A stretch of DNA of 8,530 nt from Desulfobacterales bacterium. Its GTDB lineage: Bacteria > Desulfobacterota > Desulfobacteria > Desulfobacterales > RPRI01. This document shows, piece after piece, positions 1-7,828 of the stretch (position 1 is the first letter of the stretch; every line of letters starts with the position of its first letter). The stretch spans positions 1 to 8,530 of the forward strand of contig JAGVOC010000162.1 of the NCBI GenBank assembly GCA_020052975.1. Direction: 5' to 3'. The notes below the pieces were generated by a model. The model ran no database searches. It was not told the origin of the DNA and worked only from the letters and a program-made list of their open reading frames with translations. Position numbers and translations under genes: made by a program.

Positions 1-81
1 CCTTTCGTGTTATCATCATTGAATATTAAAATAAACACTTTCAATTTGCAAGGTTAATTTTGGCAGTAACCCACTTTACCG

Positions 82-142
82 ATGTTCCAATATCTTTAAT
101 CTTTTTTAGTTTATAAATCTATTTGAGAGGAAAATGGTAGCC
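82..142 (-). pseudogene. Fragment of a second vapC 3' end, frameshifted and truncated
   Basis: These 61 bases align with 7393-7451, the part of the intact vapC encoding ATIFLSNDYKLKKIKEIET. I count 55 identities over 59 aligned positions, plus two single-base insertions in the fragment. The insertions break the frame right after ATIFLSN, and reading resumes in a different frame as YKLKKIKDIGT. Weaker similarity may extend a few bases either way (about 75-152). The rest of the toxin and any antitoxin are missing, since the acyltransferase stop lies only 60 bases further right. It is a dead remnant in the same orientation as the live vapC. The other sequence in 1-200 holds nothing I can assign; small stems at 139-150 (AGCC-TTCT-GGCT) and 158-171 (GGGT-6-ACCC) could help stop acyltransferase transcripts, but no good T-run follows. 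Confidence 0.8.
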
Positions 143-200
143 TTCTGGCTCAGGGGAGGGTAGAAAAACCCAGTATACACAACCCTATCCCCTAACTATA

Positions 201-1310
201 TCATATTTTTATAAATATCTTTCTACTATATAAAATTAACAATATAATCCAAAAAATGAAAACATGTGTGACAGCAAATAAAAGTGAGCCATTCAGGTAA
301 CCGGCAGCAGGTACAAATAATTGATTGTAAAGCCAATCAACCCCATTGACAACCGAACCATCAGCTTTAGTTATCTTTATTAAGGAAATATAAATTTTCA
401 ACCAGACAATTGAAAGTACGTATAGAAATAAAGGATTCATGCCAAAGACAACAAACGGAAATGTCCACTTCTTATATCCCTGAACATCTATAAACCATAA
501 GAGAACCGAAAGAAATATCAACGCCCAACCTGATGTATAAACCACATATGAACTTGTCCATAGAGATTTATTAATCGGGAAAGTTATACCCCAGATTTTC
601 CCAATCAGTATAGCAGTAACACCCACTAAAAACATACAATAAACAACTGACTTAAGATTGGATTTTGTCTGTAATGATTCACCGGCTAAATATCCAAAAA
701 TAGTTGTTACAACAGCAGGGAGCGTGCTCAACAATCCTTCTGGATCAAAAGGTATTCCGATTCCTTTCCATAGATGATTTTCTCCAAAAACCCTGAGGTC
801 AATGACCCGAACTAAATTGCTTTCCATACCATAAGGGTCACCTTGACCAAACCCTAACAATAGCAGCCAATAAACGATTAATATAATCCCTGATATAATT
901 ATCAATTTTTTTGAGTTGAAATAAAGACATAGCAATGCGGCTATTCCATATGCGACAGCTATTCGTTGTAATACTCCCAATATACGTAAATTTGAAATTC
1001 CAGAGTTAAATGGAAATGCATTTAATGCCAATCCAATCAAAAAGATTATTAATGCCCGTTTTGCTATTTTACTTATAGCGAATAAAGAAATTTTATTGTC
1101 AAATTTCCTGAATGAATAAGATATAGCAACGCCGACTATAAAAAGAAAAAATGGGAAAATTAAATCCGTAGGAGTGCATCCATGCCACTTTGAATGACTT
1201 AGAGGTGCGTAAACATGAGACAGGCTTCCAGGAAAATTTACAATAATCATTGACGCAATTGTAATTCCCCGGAAAGTATCTAGAGCTAATAAACGATCAA
1301 ATTTTTCCAT
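201..1310 (-). CDS. Integral-membrane acyltransferase, heparan-alpha-glucosaminide N-acetyltransferase-like (DUF5009/COG4299)
   Basis: A 369-residue polytopic membrane protein, with roughly ten hydrophobic segments, related to human HGSNAT and bacterial NagX-type proteins. The animal enzyme moves an acetyl group from acetyl-CoA across the membrane onto an amino sugar. The bacterial substrates are mostly unproven but are thought to be cell-wall or imported sugars. Family marks in order: ALDTFRGITIASMIIVN in the first segment (residues 9-25), HSKWHG followed by TPTDLIFPFFLFIVG (39-60) with H39 matching the acetyl-carrying His of the family, FDPEGLLSTLPAVVTTIFGYLAG in the middle, LWTSSYVVYTSGWAL, and FGMNPLFLY near the end. 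The frame can be extended to a TTG at 1433. I chose the ATG at 1310 because homology starts right there, and the extra 41 residues are basic and unlike a family N-terminus. No sugar genes lie nearby, so it looks like an orphan. Confidence 0.88.
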   Translation of the reverse strand: MEKFDRLLALDTFRGITIASMIIVNFPGSLSHVYAPLSHSKWHGCTPTDLIFPFFLFIVGVAISYSFRKFDNKISLFAISKIAKRALIIFLIGLALNAFPFNSGISNLRILGVLQRIAVAYGIAALLCLYFNSKKLIIISGIILIVYWLLLLGFGQGDPYGMESNLVRVIDLRVFGENHLWKGIGIPFDPEGLLSTLPAVVTTIFGYLAGESLQTKSNLKSVVYCMFLVGVTAILIGKIWGITFPINKSLWTSSYVVYTSGWALIFLSVLLWFIDVQGYKKWTFPFVVFGMNPLFLYVLSIVWLKIYISLIKITKADGSVVNGVDWLYNQLFVPAAGYLNGSLLFAVTHVFIFWIILLILYSRKIFIKI

Positions 1311-1666
1311 TTTTATTAAGCCCTGAATTTTTGAATTACGCATATACCGTTGGGAGCTGAGATGCGGGAAATGCACAAGCGTTTTACCGTCGATTCTCCA
1401 GCGACTTGTTGGTCCCATCTTTTTGCGTGCCAAATTAAATGGTCGCTGTCCCTATTTTATTCAATATATGCCCCTATCCCCACTATTCGTTATCTCCTCA
1501 ATTATCTCTAATATTTCAAAAACTAGTATGGTGTCCCCATCTTCTGTGCAGACCGGAAGGACGGTCCCCAGGTGAGGAAGTGGATGAGCAATCACAGGGA
1601 AGAAGAGATATGACGGAGAAAGAAACCCAGATGCGTAAAAAACTGCCACCATATATTGAAAAATAA
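1311..1666. other. Gene-poor spacer with repeat-like GTCCC motifs
   Basis: This 356-base gap separates the giant gene from the acyltransferase. I see no credible protein in it. It contains TGGTCGCTGTCCCTAT (1440-1455) and a shorter relative, TGGTGTCCCCAT (1529-1540). These resemble sequences I associate with the edges of REP-associated tyrosine transposase (IS200-like Y1) remnants in many bacteria, but no transposase fragment is readable. A small GACCG-6-CGGTC stem occupies 1551-1566. The spacer also supplies a weak AGGG ribosome site about 10 bases before the acyltransferase ATG. The link to mobile elements is tentative. Confidence 0.35.
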
Positions 1667-4600
1667 TTATTTTGATTTATATCTCACCCGGGCACCAGAT
1701 TCCTCAATTGAGTATAGATTCTTATTCTTTGGATCATAAGGATTCGGAAGCAGTCGAAAACTGGGGTTTCTTGAAAGTACATTATTCACATGCATCACTA
1801 GGAAAATATTCTTCTTCCTTATTAATTCCATGGCGAGTCGGATTTCACTCGACCCAAGCTCGAACACCTCTTCATCCTGAGATGATGATTTCACCTCGAT
1901 ATAAAAGTTCCTGCCCTTATGGTTTATGATAAAATCACAACCAGCATTGTCATCCACTGGATTTTCTGGAAATACAAGTCGACTGTTCGAAGATTTCCAT
2001 GTTGCAGAATGGACAACTGTGTTTCCATATCTCTTAAACAGCATCCTGTATGCATGGATTTCTCCGGCGAAGCCGATTAAGTTTTCTATAGCTTTTGGGG
2101 TTCTACCCAGGCGCTTTCCTGGTTGCTTTTTTCTATCAACCTCCGATGGCTTCTTCCTTTTTAGCTCTAATGTTGATAACCGTGACATCTCGTTCAGTCC
2201 GACGTCGGGAAGTGAATCTTCCTCGATTTCGCTCACCATGAGATGCCAAAGAGCACCAAGGTTTTCTTCAGAGGAATCGAATTCTTTTCCACATACGAGT
2301 ATCATCCGGTTTTGTCGCCGCTTCTTTTCTTTATAATCATCAAGGTTCTTGTCCGCATTAATTAAATCTTCTGGTGAGATTGATAAAGCTTCCGTGAGTG
2401 ATCGAATGTCATCTACTTCATCTACAATGATCCATAAATCGCTGTGGGTTGTTTCCCGTGGCAGTCTTTTCAGTAGATTGAAAAAACCCTTTTCGCTGCA
2501 GAGATCGAGATATGCCAGATGATCGAAAAAATACTGGAAATGGATCAAGAACTCATTAGGTGCTTTTTCCCAAGATAAAGGACTGATATCTTGACGTAGA
2601 CACCATGCAATAGCAACTTTCTGAAATTGACCTAAAACATCCAAAAAATTGTCATAGTTTTTCCTATGGATATCAGATGGATCTATTTTAGCATTTACAC
2701 CAGCCAAGAAGAGGCGTTCTTGCAGTTCCTCCGGAGAATGAACGTTTTTAATTGCTGAAATCTCTTCGGGCAGAGCACACCAGTTCTCAAAAAGCATTTG
2801 TACCACCGGCATAACATGCTCAAACTTAACATCCCAAATTTGCTTAGCCATTTCTTCTGGAAATTCAAGTTCATCAATTTGCTGTGCGAGAGATTTAAAT
2901 TTACCAACTTCACCATTCCTCCGAAGGATATGAGCAAGGGTTGCCTGTAATGGTACACGTGCTCTCCTCAACTGATTGCGAAAGTCTTCTTCCGCATTCT
3001 TATTCACAAGTTTCTTTTCTCCGACCCTCTCAAGAGCCTCATTCCATTTTGCCATTTGGACTGATTCACCGAACAACTCGTACAGACGTCGCCCAAGCGC
3101 AGAGTAGTCATCGGAAGACCGGACGAATCTTAAAATTTCCACAGGTCCCGGATTACTAATGCCCCACTTCTGCAAATAGTCCAACAAAGCCTCCTCTGTC
3201 GTAATATCAGCCATGACACCAATTTCCGCATCAGGTTTCAGGAGAGCGACAACAGGCATTGTCATTCTGATTAGTTGGCCGAGATCACCTTGCCACAGGT
3301 CATTTGCCTGATCATATTGGGTTGGTTTAATCTTCAGGGATTCAAGAGCAGCACATATATCCTCACGGGTCGGTGCTTCTATGTGTTCAAGCTTTTCAAG
3401 TATATGTTTTAATGGCAATTCAAGGTCATCCCGATCTATGACTGCCTTAAATGCTTCGGAGTATTTACTCATCGTGTCTCTAAAGGCATTGTCACAAACA
3501 ATGACCTTATCTTGAGATATCCACATTGCCGACACAGGAGGTTCAGCAATGACCTCATCCCCCAGCCACAGCCCCGCCTTCATAGAGGTAACCCAACAGA
3601 TATTAGAATCGCGCAATGTTTGCGCCGTACCTGATATTTTTTTTGCATAAAGTCCGGGAGGCAGTAACCCGAAAAACGCATACAGGGTTAATAGAACTGA
3701 CGGTAACCACGCATATTCGCCCTTGATAAGTGGTATTCCCAGTTCTGGCTTCCAACGTTTCCCCTCCGTGATTGGCCACACTTCCAACTCAGAGGCTAGG
3801 CGAACAGCATCGCCATAGGCACGTTTAAAGTGCGAAGCGAGGCGCTTTGCATCTGATGTATCGATTTCGATGACGGGTAGGGAAAACAGACTCAATTCTC
3901 TAACAAACGAAGCGGAGCTATCGGGAAGATAAACCGGGGAATTCATATCCGGTTTTACGGCTTCAAAATGCTTTGGCCCATTGCTGATGATTATGCGATC
4001 AGGAAAAAAATCTTGATCGTTAGCCTCATATATGTTCCAAGCGACACAAATATGATTGAGAAACATGTTCCTGTCCGGAATATCCGAATCAAGGGCTACT
4101 GCCAAGTCGTCCAACAGCCTTGTACTGCTGGATTTTTCTTCCGGATCGGGATCAAATTTCGGCATTCCGAGATGAGCAAGTCCTTGTTCGAATAGTTCTG
4201 GATTTCGATCTATCTTGTCCGCCAATACTCCCGGCAAAGGCCTTAAATGTTCATACTGCCACCAGTGTCCGGCCAAGTGGTTTTTCGGTACATACCAACG
4301 AATGTTCGGCGTTTCCCATTCTCTTTGACCATCCGAATCAATAGCAATCCATGGCAATGTTTTAAGGCAATAAGACAATGGCGATTCTTCTTCAACACTT
4401 TGACTTTGACCATCAATCTTCTTGATATATGTGGTCAGCCATGATTCGTCCCATTTATGGATGCTAGCAAACAGCGAGTTCATGAAAGCAACCCGTGTTT
4501 TTTCATTGAACTCGGCATATTGGTCCAAGCCGGGAATCATGGTCAGTGATTGCACCTCATAAGTAAACCAACCTGAATAATACAAGCGGTCCCGTACCTT

Positions 4601-7168
4601 AGGAGAGTAAACATCTCTGTATTTTCCCCATATCTCCCCAGGAATATAGGGAGGTGGCACATCTGGAAGTGAAAAAGAATCTTTGAATGAACCTGTTTGT
4701 GATTTCCACTCGCTTGGTTTTAATTCTAAAACCCTCAGTCCATCAAATGTCCCGGAGAGTTCAAGAAGATCTTTATAGAATGCACCTCTACCGTCCCATA
4801 ACTTATCTGTTGGAGGCAAAAGCATCCTTTTCAAAGCTTCTTGGCATTCTACTGTATTGGCGCCACTCAGATACTCATAGATATCAGCCCCGACACTATT
4901 GGGCCATCCTGGACCGAAAGAAGTCTGTTCAATGGGATACCACCCGCCATAACAGGGTGCAGGAAGCTGACATAATAGTTGCAGTGTTCCACTTCTTCCC
5001 CTTCCTCTGTCAGGCATACCTGCAACCAGTTTTAGTCCCCACAAAAGAATATCCCGATACAGTCTGTTTTTCTTACTGTGCAGCGAAACTGGCAATTTTG
5101 GGATTCTGGGAATTAAAACAGACCTTATAATCTCGATGACCCTGTAACGCTGGACCAGGGTTGATTCAACGAATTTACGAATGGGTGTCTGCTGCCTAGC
5201 GTTCTTAGGATTATAGATTTCAACTCTGTCATTCAGGAAAGTAATGTGTTTCTTAAGAGTCTGAGGAATATCGCTTGAGTTGCCTTCGGCCTGTATCTCG
5301 TCATCATCTACACCCTGTCGAGGAGGGAAAAAGACCGTGCAATTCGGGCCACTAGGATGAAGCGCCTTATCATTTCCTAAAAGGATTTCCTTCTCCTTCA
5401 ATGGCTCTGCATTGTTCTTGAAAAGTTTAATCAGATCATACCAGAATCCGTTCCAATCGGCATTTTCTCCTACTCTATGTTGTACCTTTGCAATATTTTC
5501 TACTGTTGCTGCCAGATCTTCATCGAGTGGCAATGGATTGATACCAAAAGCATCAAAGAGAGATTCGATCTGCCGCTTCCTGCTCATCAATTCTTTTTTA
5601 ATGATGGAAAAAGTTGCATGGTTTCGTAAATTATCCTCAGTAAAAACATGCGGGGATTCAATTCCCGGTAAAAGGCTTGCGTCCGCTATGGCTTTCCAGC
5701 CTTTATCGGTCAGAAAGATGGGTTCTTCCGAGAGATTAATTCCTTTTTCTTCGCACGCTTCCTTAAGAACATTGAACCACTCATTGCCTGCACGTGTTTC
5801 CTCAAATGACGGCGACAAAATATCTATAATTGCCCTCGCTTCATCCACGCCTTTACCTAAGAGACCATCAATCACAATTTCAACTGCTTTTTTGCTAATT
5901 CGATATAGAAGTAGTCTATTAAACGACTTTCTGAAATCAACATCCGTTCTGCTCATATCTCCGTAGAAAGGCCCACTAAAGTGAGCGGCACACCCTGTTG
6001 GCAATTGCGTTGGCAGGTAGATGTTGATCCAACCTTGCTCGGGTTCTTTATCCATTCTTACGGCAAGAGAAACCGTCGCCTTTGTCAATTCCGGCCAACG
6101 GCCTGGAAGGTTATCGTCAACGATGGCTTTGATGATTTCGTCCTTTTCATCTGGTTTATCTTCCCCACCGATATTGACAGCCCACAACCAGTATTTCTTT
6201 TTGGTATAATTTTCCGTTCCATCCTCAATAACTTCCAGCGTGATTTCCTGACCATCGTTTCGGTCCTCCAAATCGCGAACCTTCCTTTCAACAAACCTCT
6301 GTTTGCATCCTGATTTCAATGAGAGAAATTTCACCCGATCAAGAAATAGAATCGTGTTCTCATCAAGCTGATCCATCATTTCTGTAGCAAGCTTCCTTGC
6401 AGATTCGTTTTTAAAGGGAAGCCTAATAACAGATGCGAATCCCTGATTTTCAAAATACTTGATTTGAAGGGTTTGAGGATGGGTATTAATGGGAATAGGC
6501 AGAAGATAGGGGGAAAGATATTTCAACTCTTTTGCCAACCATTGATCATCTTTACTACTATAAAGATTTCGGAAGGTCAGCAATCGATCAGGGCTCCATT
6601 CGACAAGTGGCATAGTATCGTCGAGCGGCGAACATGGCTTATCGTCTCCCTTGAAAAGCTTCAGAATTGGTGTTTCAAATCGTATTGTTACATCAGGAGT
6701 GAAGTAAAAGCAGTATCCATCAAATTTCTCGCTATCCATGCTGCTACGTGAATAAATCTCCGGCGCATTTGCTATTTCGAGAACACTTCGAAAGCCAATG
6801 CCTTTGTTTCCTATTGATTTCTCTGGATCTTTGTCACTCTGACCCAATTGGGAAAGGAACTCAAAGTTAGACCTTATGAAGGGTAACCCATCATTAGCCA
6901 CATAAAGTGCCCCATGTGGCATTTTATCATGATCAATTGTTATTTCCAGACGACCCTGACCGCCAAGCACAATATTATCATTCATTGCATCGTGGGCATT
7001 TTGAATAAGCTCAATCAAAAACCGTCCATGATACTGATGTTCGACCTGCTCGGTCAGATTATGAAGGCTCTTGTACGTTGACGTTTCATTCGCCAGTTCA
7101 TCCAGAAAGGTACGGAGCATTCCTGTTGTTTTTCGAATTATTTCAGATCGAAAGTCCTGCTGATTCAT
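1667..7168 (-). CDS. Giant sacsin/Hsp90-like GHKL ATPase with C-terminal DUF3883-type PD-(D/E)xK nuclease domain; candidate defence protein
   Basis: An 1833-residue cytosolic protein without signal peptide or membrane segments. Residues about 20-230 are a Bergerat-fold ATPase of the sacsin N-terminal type. The N-box ELIQNAHDAM carries the catalytic Glu (E53), the Mg-binding Asn (N57) and D60. The adenine-contacting loop has N92-D93-G94 followed by LPF. The lid glycine motif GNKGIGFRS spans 120-128. Residues about 240-1660 contain no domain I recognise. A strongly basic linker (1670-1692) leads to a final domain, about 1696-1830, with the PD-(D/E)xK core: E1703 in the first helix, D1745, then E1758-V-K1760, as in DUF3883 proteins. 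All nuclease positions look intact. The family idea is an ATP-driven conformational switch or clamp controlling a DNA nuclease, as in MutL/MORC-like restriction systems; a defence role is inference. No methyltransferase or helicase partner is in the window, so it may act alone. The frame is uninterrupted over 5.5 kb, indicating selection. Alternatively it is a chaperone-like protein. Confidence 0.85.
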   Translation of the reverse strand: MNQQDFRSEIIRKTTGMLRTFLDELANETSTYKSLHNLTEQVEHQYHGRFLIELIQNAHDAMNDNIVLGGQGRLEITIDHDKMPHGALYVANDGLPFIRSNFEFLSQLGQSDKDPEKSIGNKGIGFRSVLEIANAPEIYSRSSMDSEKFDGYCFYFTPDVTIRFETPILKLFKGDDKPCSPLDDTMPLVEWSPDRLLTFRNLYSSKDDQWLAKELKYLSPYLLPIPINTHPQTLQIKYFENQGFASVIRLPFKNESARKLATEMMDQLDENTILFLDRVKFLSLKSGCKQRFVERKVRDLEDRNDGQEITLEVIEDGTENYTKKKYWLWAVNIGGEDKPDEKDEIIKAIVDDNLPGRWPELTKATVSLAVRMDKEPEQGWINIYLPTQLPTGCAAHFSGPFYGDMSRTDVDFRKSFNRLLLYRISKKAVEIVIDGLLGKGVDEARAIIDILSPSFEETRAGNEWFNVLKEACEEKGINLSEEPIFLTDKGWKAIADASLLPGIESPHVFTEDNLRNHATFSIIKKELMSRKRQIESLFDAFGINPLPLDEDLAATVENIAKVQHRVGENADWNGFWYDLIKLFKNNAEPLKEKEILLGNDKALHPSGPNCTVFFPPRQGVDDDEIQAEGNSSDIPQTLKKHITFLNDRVEIYNPKNARQQTPIRKFVESTLVQRYRVIEIIRSVLIPRIPKLPVSLHSKKNRLYRDILLWGLKLVAGMPDRGRGRSGTLQLLCQLPAPCYGGWYPIEQTSFGPGWPNSVGADIYEYLSGANTVECQEALKRMLLPPTDKLWDGRGAFYKDLLELSGTFDGLRVLELKPSEWKSQTGSFKDSFSLPDVPPPYIPGEIWGKYRDVYSPKVRDRLYYSGWFTYEVQSLTMIPGLDQYAEFNEKTRVAFMNSLFASIHKWDESWLTTYIKKIDGQSQSVEEESPLSYCLKTLPWIAIDSDGQREWETPNIRWYVPKNHLAGHWWQYEHLRPLPGVLADKIDRNPELFEQGLAHLGMPKFDPDPEEKSSSTRLLDDLAVALDSDIPDRNMFLNHICVAWNIYEANDQDFFPDRIIISNGPKHFEAVKPDMNSPVYLPDSSASFVRELSLFSLPVIEIDTSDAKRLASHFKRAYGDAVRLASELEVWPITEGKRWKPELGIPLIKGEYAWLPSVLLTLYAFFGLLPPGLYAKKISGTAQTLRDSNICWVTSMKAGLWLGDEVIAEPPVSAMWISQDKVIVCDNAFRDTMSKYSEAFKAVIDRDDLELPLKHILEKLEHIEAPTREDICAALESLKIKPTQYDQANDLWQGDLGQLIRMTMPVVALLKPDAEIGVMADITTEEALLDYLQKWGISNPGPVEILRFVRSSDDYSALGRRLYELFGESVQMAKWNEALERVGEKKLVNKNAEEDFRNQLRRARVPLQATLAHILRRNGEVGKFKSLAQQIDELEFPEEMAKQIWDVKFEHVMPVVQMLFENWCALPEEISAIKNVHSPEELQERLFLAGVNAKIDPSDIHRKNYDNFLDVLGQFQKVAIAWCLRQDISPLSWEKAPNEFLIHFQYFFDHLAYLDLCSEKGFFNLLKRLPRETTHSDLWIIVDEVDDIRSLTEALSISPEDLINADKNLDDYKEKKRRQNRMILVCGKEFDSSEENLGALWHLMVSEIEEDSLPDVGLNEMSRLSTLELKRKKPSEVDRKKQPGKRLGRTPKAIENLIGFAGEIHAYRMLFKRYGNTVVHSATWKSSNSRLVFPENPVDDNAGCDFIINHKGRNFYIEVKSSSQDEEVFELGSSEIRLAMELIRKKNIFLVMHVNNVLSRNPSFRLLPNPYDPKNKNLYSIEESGARVRYKSK

Positions 7169-7174
7169 CAATCG

Positions 7175-7179
7175 CCTTC
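7175..7179 (-). promoter_or_regulatory. Ribosome binding site that decides the start of the giant gene
   Basis: GAAGG on the minus strand lies 6 bases before an ATG at 7166-7168. The codon just before that ATG is TTG (7169-7171), which would leave only 3 bases of spacing. The ATG is therefore the better start, giving 1833 residues. Confidence 0.65.
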
Positions 7180-7196
7180 ATTGATGCTCATCATTC

Positions 7197-7229
7197 AGTA
7201 TAAACTAGGCACTGTTCCTACTATCTCAA
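7197..7229 (-). promoter_or_regulatory. Weak candidate promoter for the giant ATPase-nuclease gene
   Basis: On the minus strand TATACT (7197-7202) is a good -10 hexamer placed about 29 bases before the ATG. The nearest good -35 match is TTGAGA (7224-7229), but the 21-base gap is too long for a normal sigma70 promoter. Either an activator is needed, or a poorer -35 is used, or transcription reads in from vapBC through the hairpin. Confidence 0.25.
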
Positions 7230-7231
7230 CG

Positions 7232-7307
7232 TGTCATTTCGACCGAAGGGAGAAATCTTTAATAAGCCACTGGCACGGTAAGATTTCTCGTTTTACTCGA
7301 AATGACA
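7232..7307. repeat. Palindromic interspersed repeat (MITE- or REP-like), 28-base arms
   Basis: The left arm (7232-7259) begins TGTCATTTCGA and ends GAGAAATCTT. The right arm (7280-7307) is its reverse complement at 23 of 28 positions, with mismatches confined to the middle of the arms. The loop is about 20 bases. On either strand the RNA would fold into a long hairpin. I recognise the TGTCATTTCGA...GAGAAATCTT pattern as one that recurs between genes in many bacterial genomes, so this is probably one copy of a dispersed family with no protein of its own. It sits between the vapC stop and the promoter region of the giant ATPase gene and could end or attenuate vapBC transcription. No clear target-site duplication is visible. 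Confidence 0.8.
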
Positions 7308-7363
7308 TTGTTGCTACGGTACTTAGAAACGCTCTACTGGTATCGGCCTCATTTAGCATAACC

Positions 7364-7828
7364 TTATAAATCCACCATCTCTTTAAGCACCAATGTTTCA
7401 ATCTCTTTAATCTTCTTTAGTTTATAATCATTGGAGAGGAAAATGGTAGCCTGGTTCTCAATAGCAGAGGCAATCTGTAGGGCATCTGGGGTTCGGATTC
7501 CATATTTTGCTCTTAATTCAGCCCCTTTTTCTGCTGTCTTTGGATCTATATTTACCATTTTGAGGTTAGGAAAATTGTTGAGAAGAAATTTGTAGTCTTT
7601 GACTGCCTCTATATTCCGGTCCTTGATAGGTTTTACCAGGATCTCAGTGAGGGTTATGATAGATGTAACCCCTTTTGCAAGCCCCTTTTCTATGTAATAA
7701 AAAATCGAACTCAGCATGGACATGTATGGCTCTTTTGCTTCCATAGAATAGATAAAGAGCATAGTATCAAGTCCTATTACCTGGTGTCCTTTGAACAACT
7801 TTTTGATCCTATCTTCTATTTCTCCCAT
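7364..7828 (-). CDS. vapC: VapC-like toxin, PIN-domain ribonuclease
   Basis: A 154-residue PIN-domain protein, slightly longer than the usual 130-140 because of about 15 extra N-terminal residues. PIN toxins cleave structured RNAs, typically tRNA or rRNA, with Mg2+ or Mn2+ held by a cluster of acidic residues. The expected cluster is present: D21 (in VIGLDTMLFIY), E62 (in TLTEIL), D115 (in RTPDALQIASA) and D134 (in FLSND). All four are intact, so the enzyme should be active. The ATG lies 13 bases inside the end of vapB and is preceded by a purine-rich AAGGAAAGGA ribosome site ending 4 bases before the start, which supports coupled translation. A frameshifted relative of its 3' end lies at 82-142 at the far left of the window. 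About 57 bases after the stop, a large palindromic repeat may help end the transcript. The RNA target cannot be predicted from the sequence. Confidence 0.9.
   Translation of the reverse strand: MGEIEDRIKKLFKGHQVIGLDTMLFIYSMEAKEPYMSMLSSIFYYIEKGLAKGVTSIITLTEILVKPIKDRNIEAVKDYKFLLNNFPNLKMVNIDPKTAEKGAELRAKYGIRTPDALQIASAIENQATIFLSNDYKLKKIKEIETLVLKEMVDL

Noticed and set aside
169..194. CCAGTATACACAAC near the left edge resembles CCAGTATTGTATACACGAC at 8152-8170, and TATCCCCTA (186-194) recurs inverted at 8189-8197
   Set aside because: The matches are short, need a 5-base gap or inverted orientation, and do not extend; they do not establish that the left remnant keeps the vapBC upstream region.
1439..1666. 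Overlapping small open frames on both strands (1439-1666 plus, 1461-1652 minus), each starting MVAV
   Set aside because: Neither matches a family I know, they overlap almost completely, and no ribosome site stands out; the shared MVAV start is likely chance.
2380..2470. IIVDEVDD in the giant protein as a Walker B or DEAD-like helicase motif
   Set aside because: No Walker A or other helicase motif was found, and the ATP site is already accounted for by the N-terminal GHKL domain.
1672..6751. Many plus-strand open frames, up to 184 codons, opposite the giant gene
   Set aside because: They are shadows of a continuous 1833-codon gene with catalytic motifs at both ends; their peptides are low in family-like patterns.
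7181..7369. Plus-strand open frame of 62 codons across the palindrome
   Set aside because: Its peptide (CHFDRREKS ... KISRFTRND) is just a translation of the inverted repeat arms; there is no independent sign of a gene.
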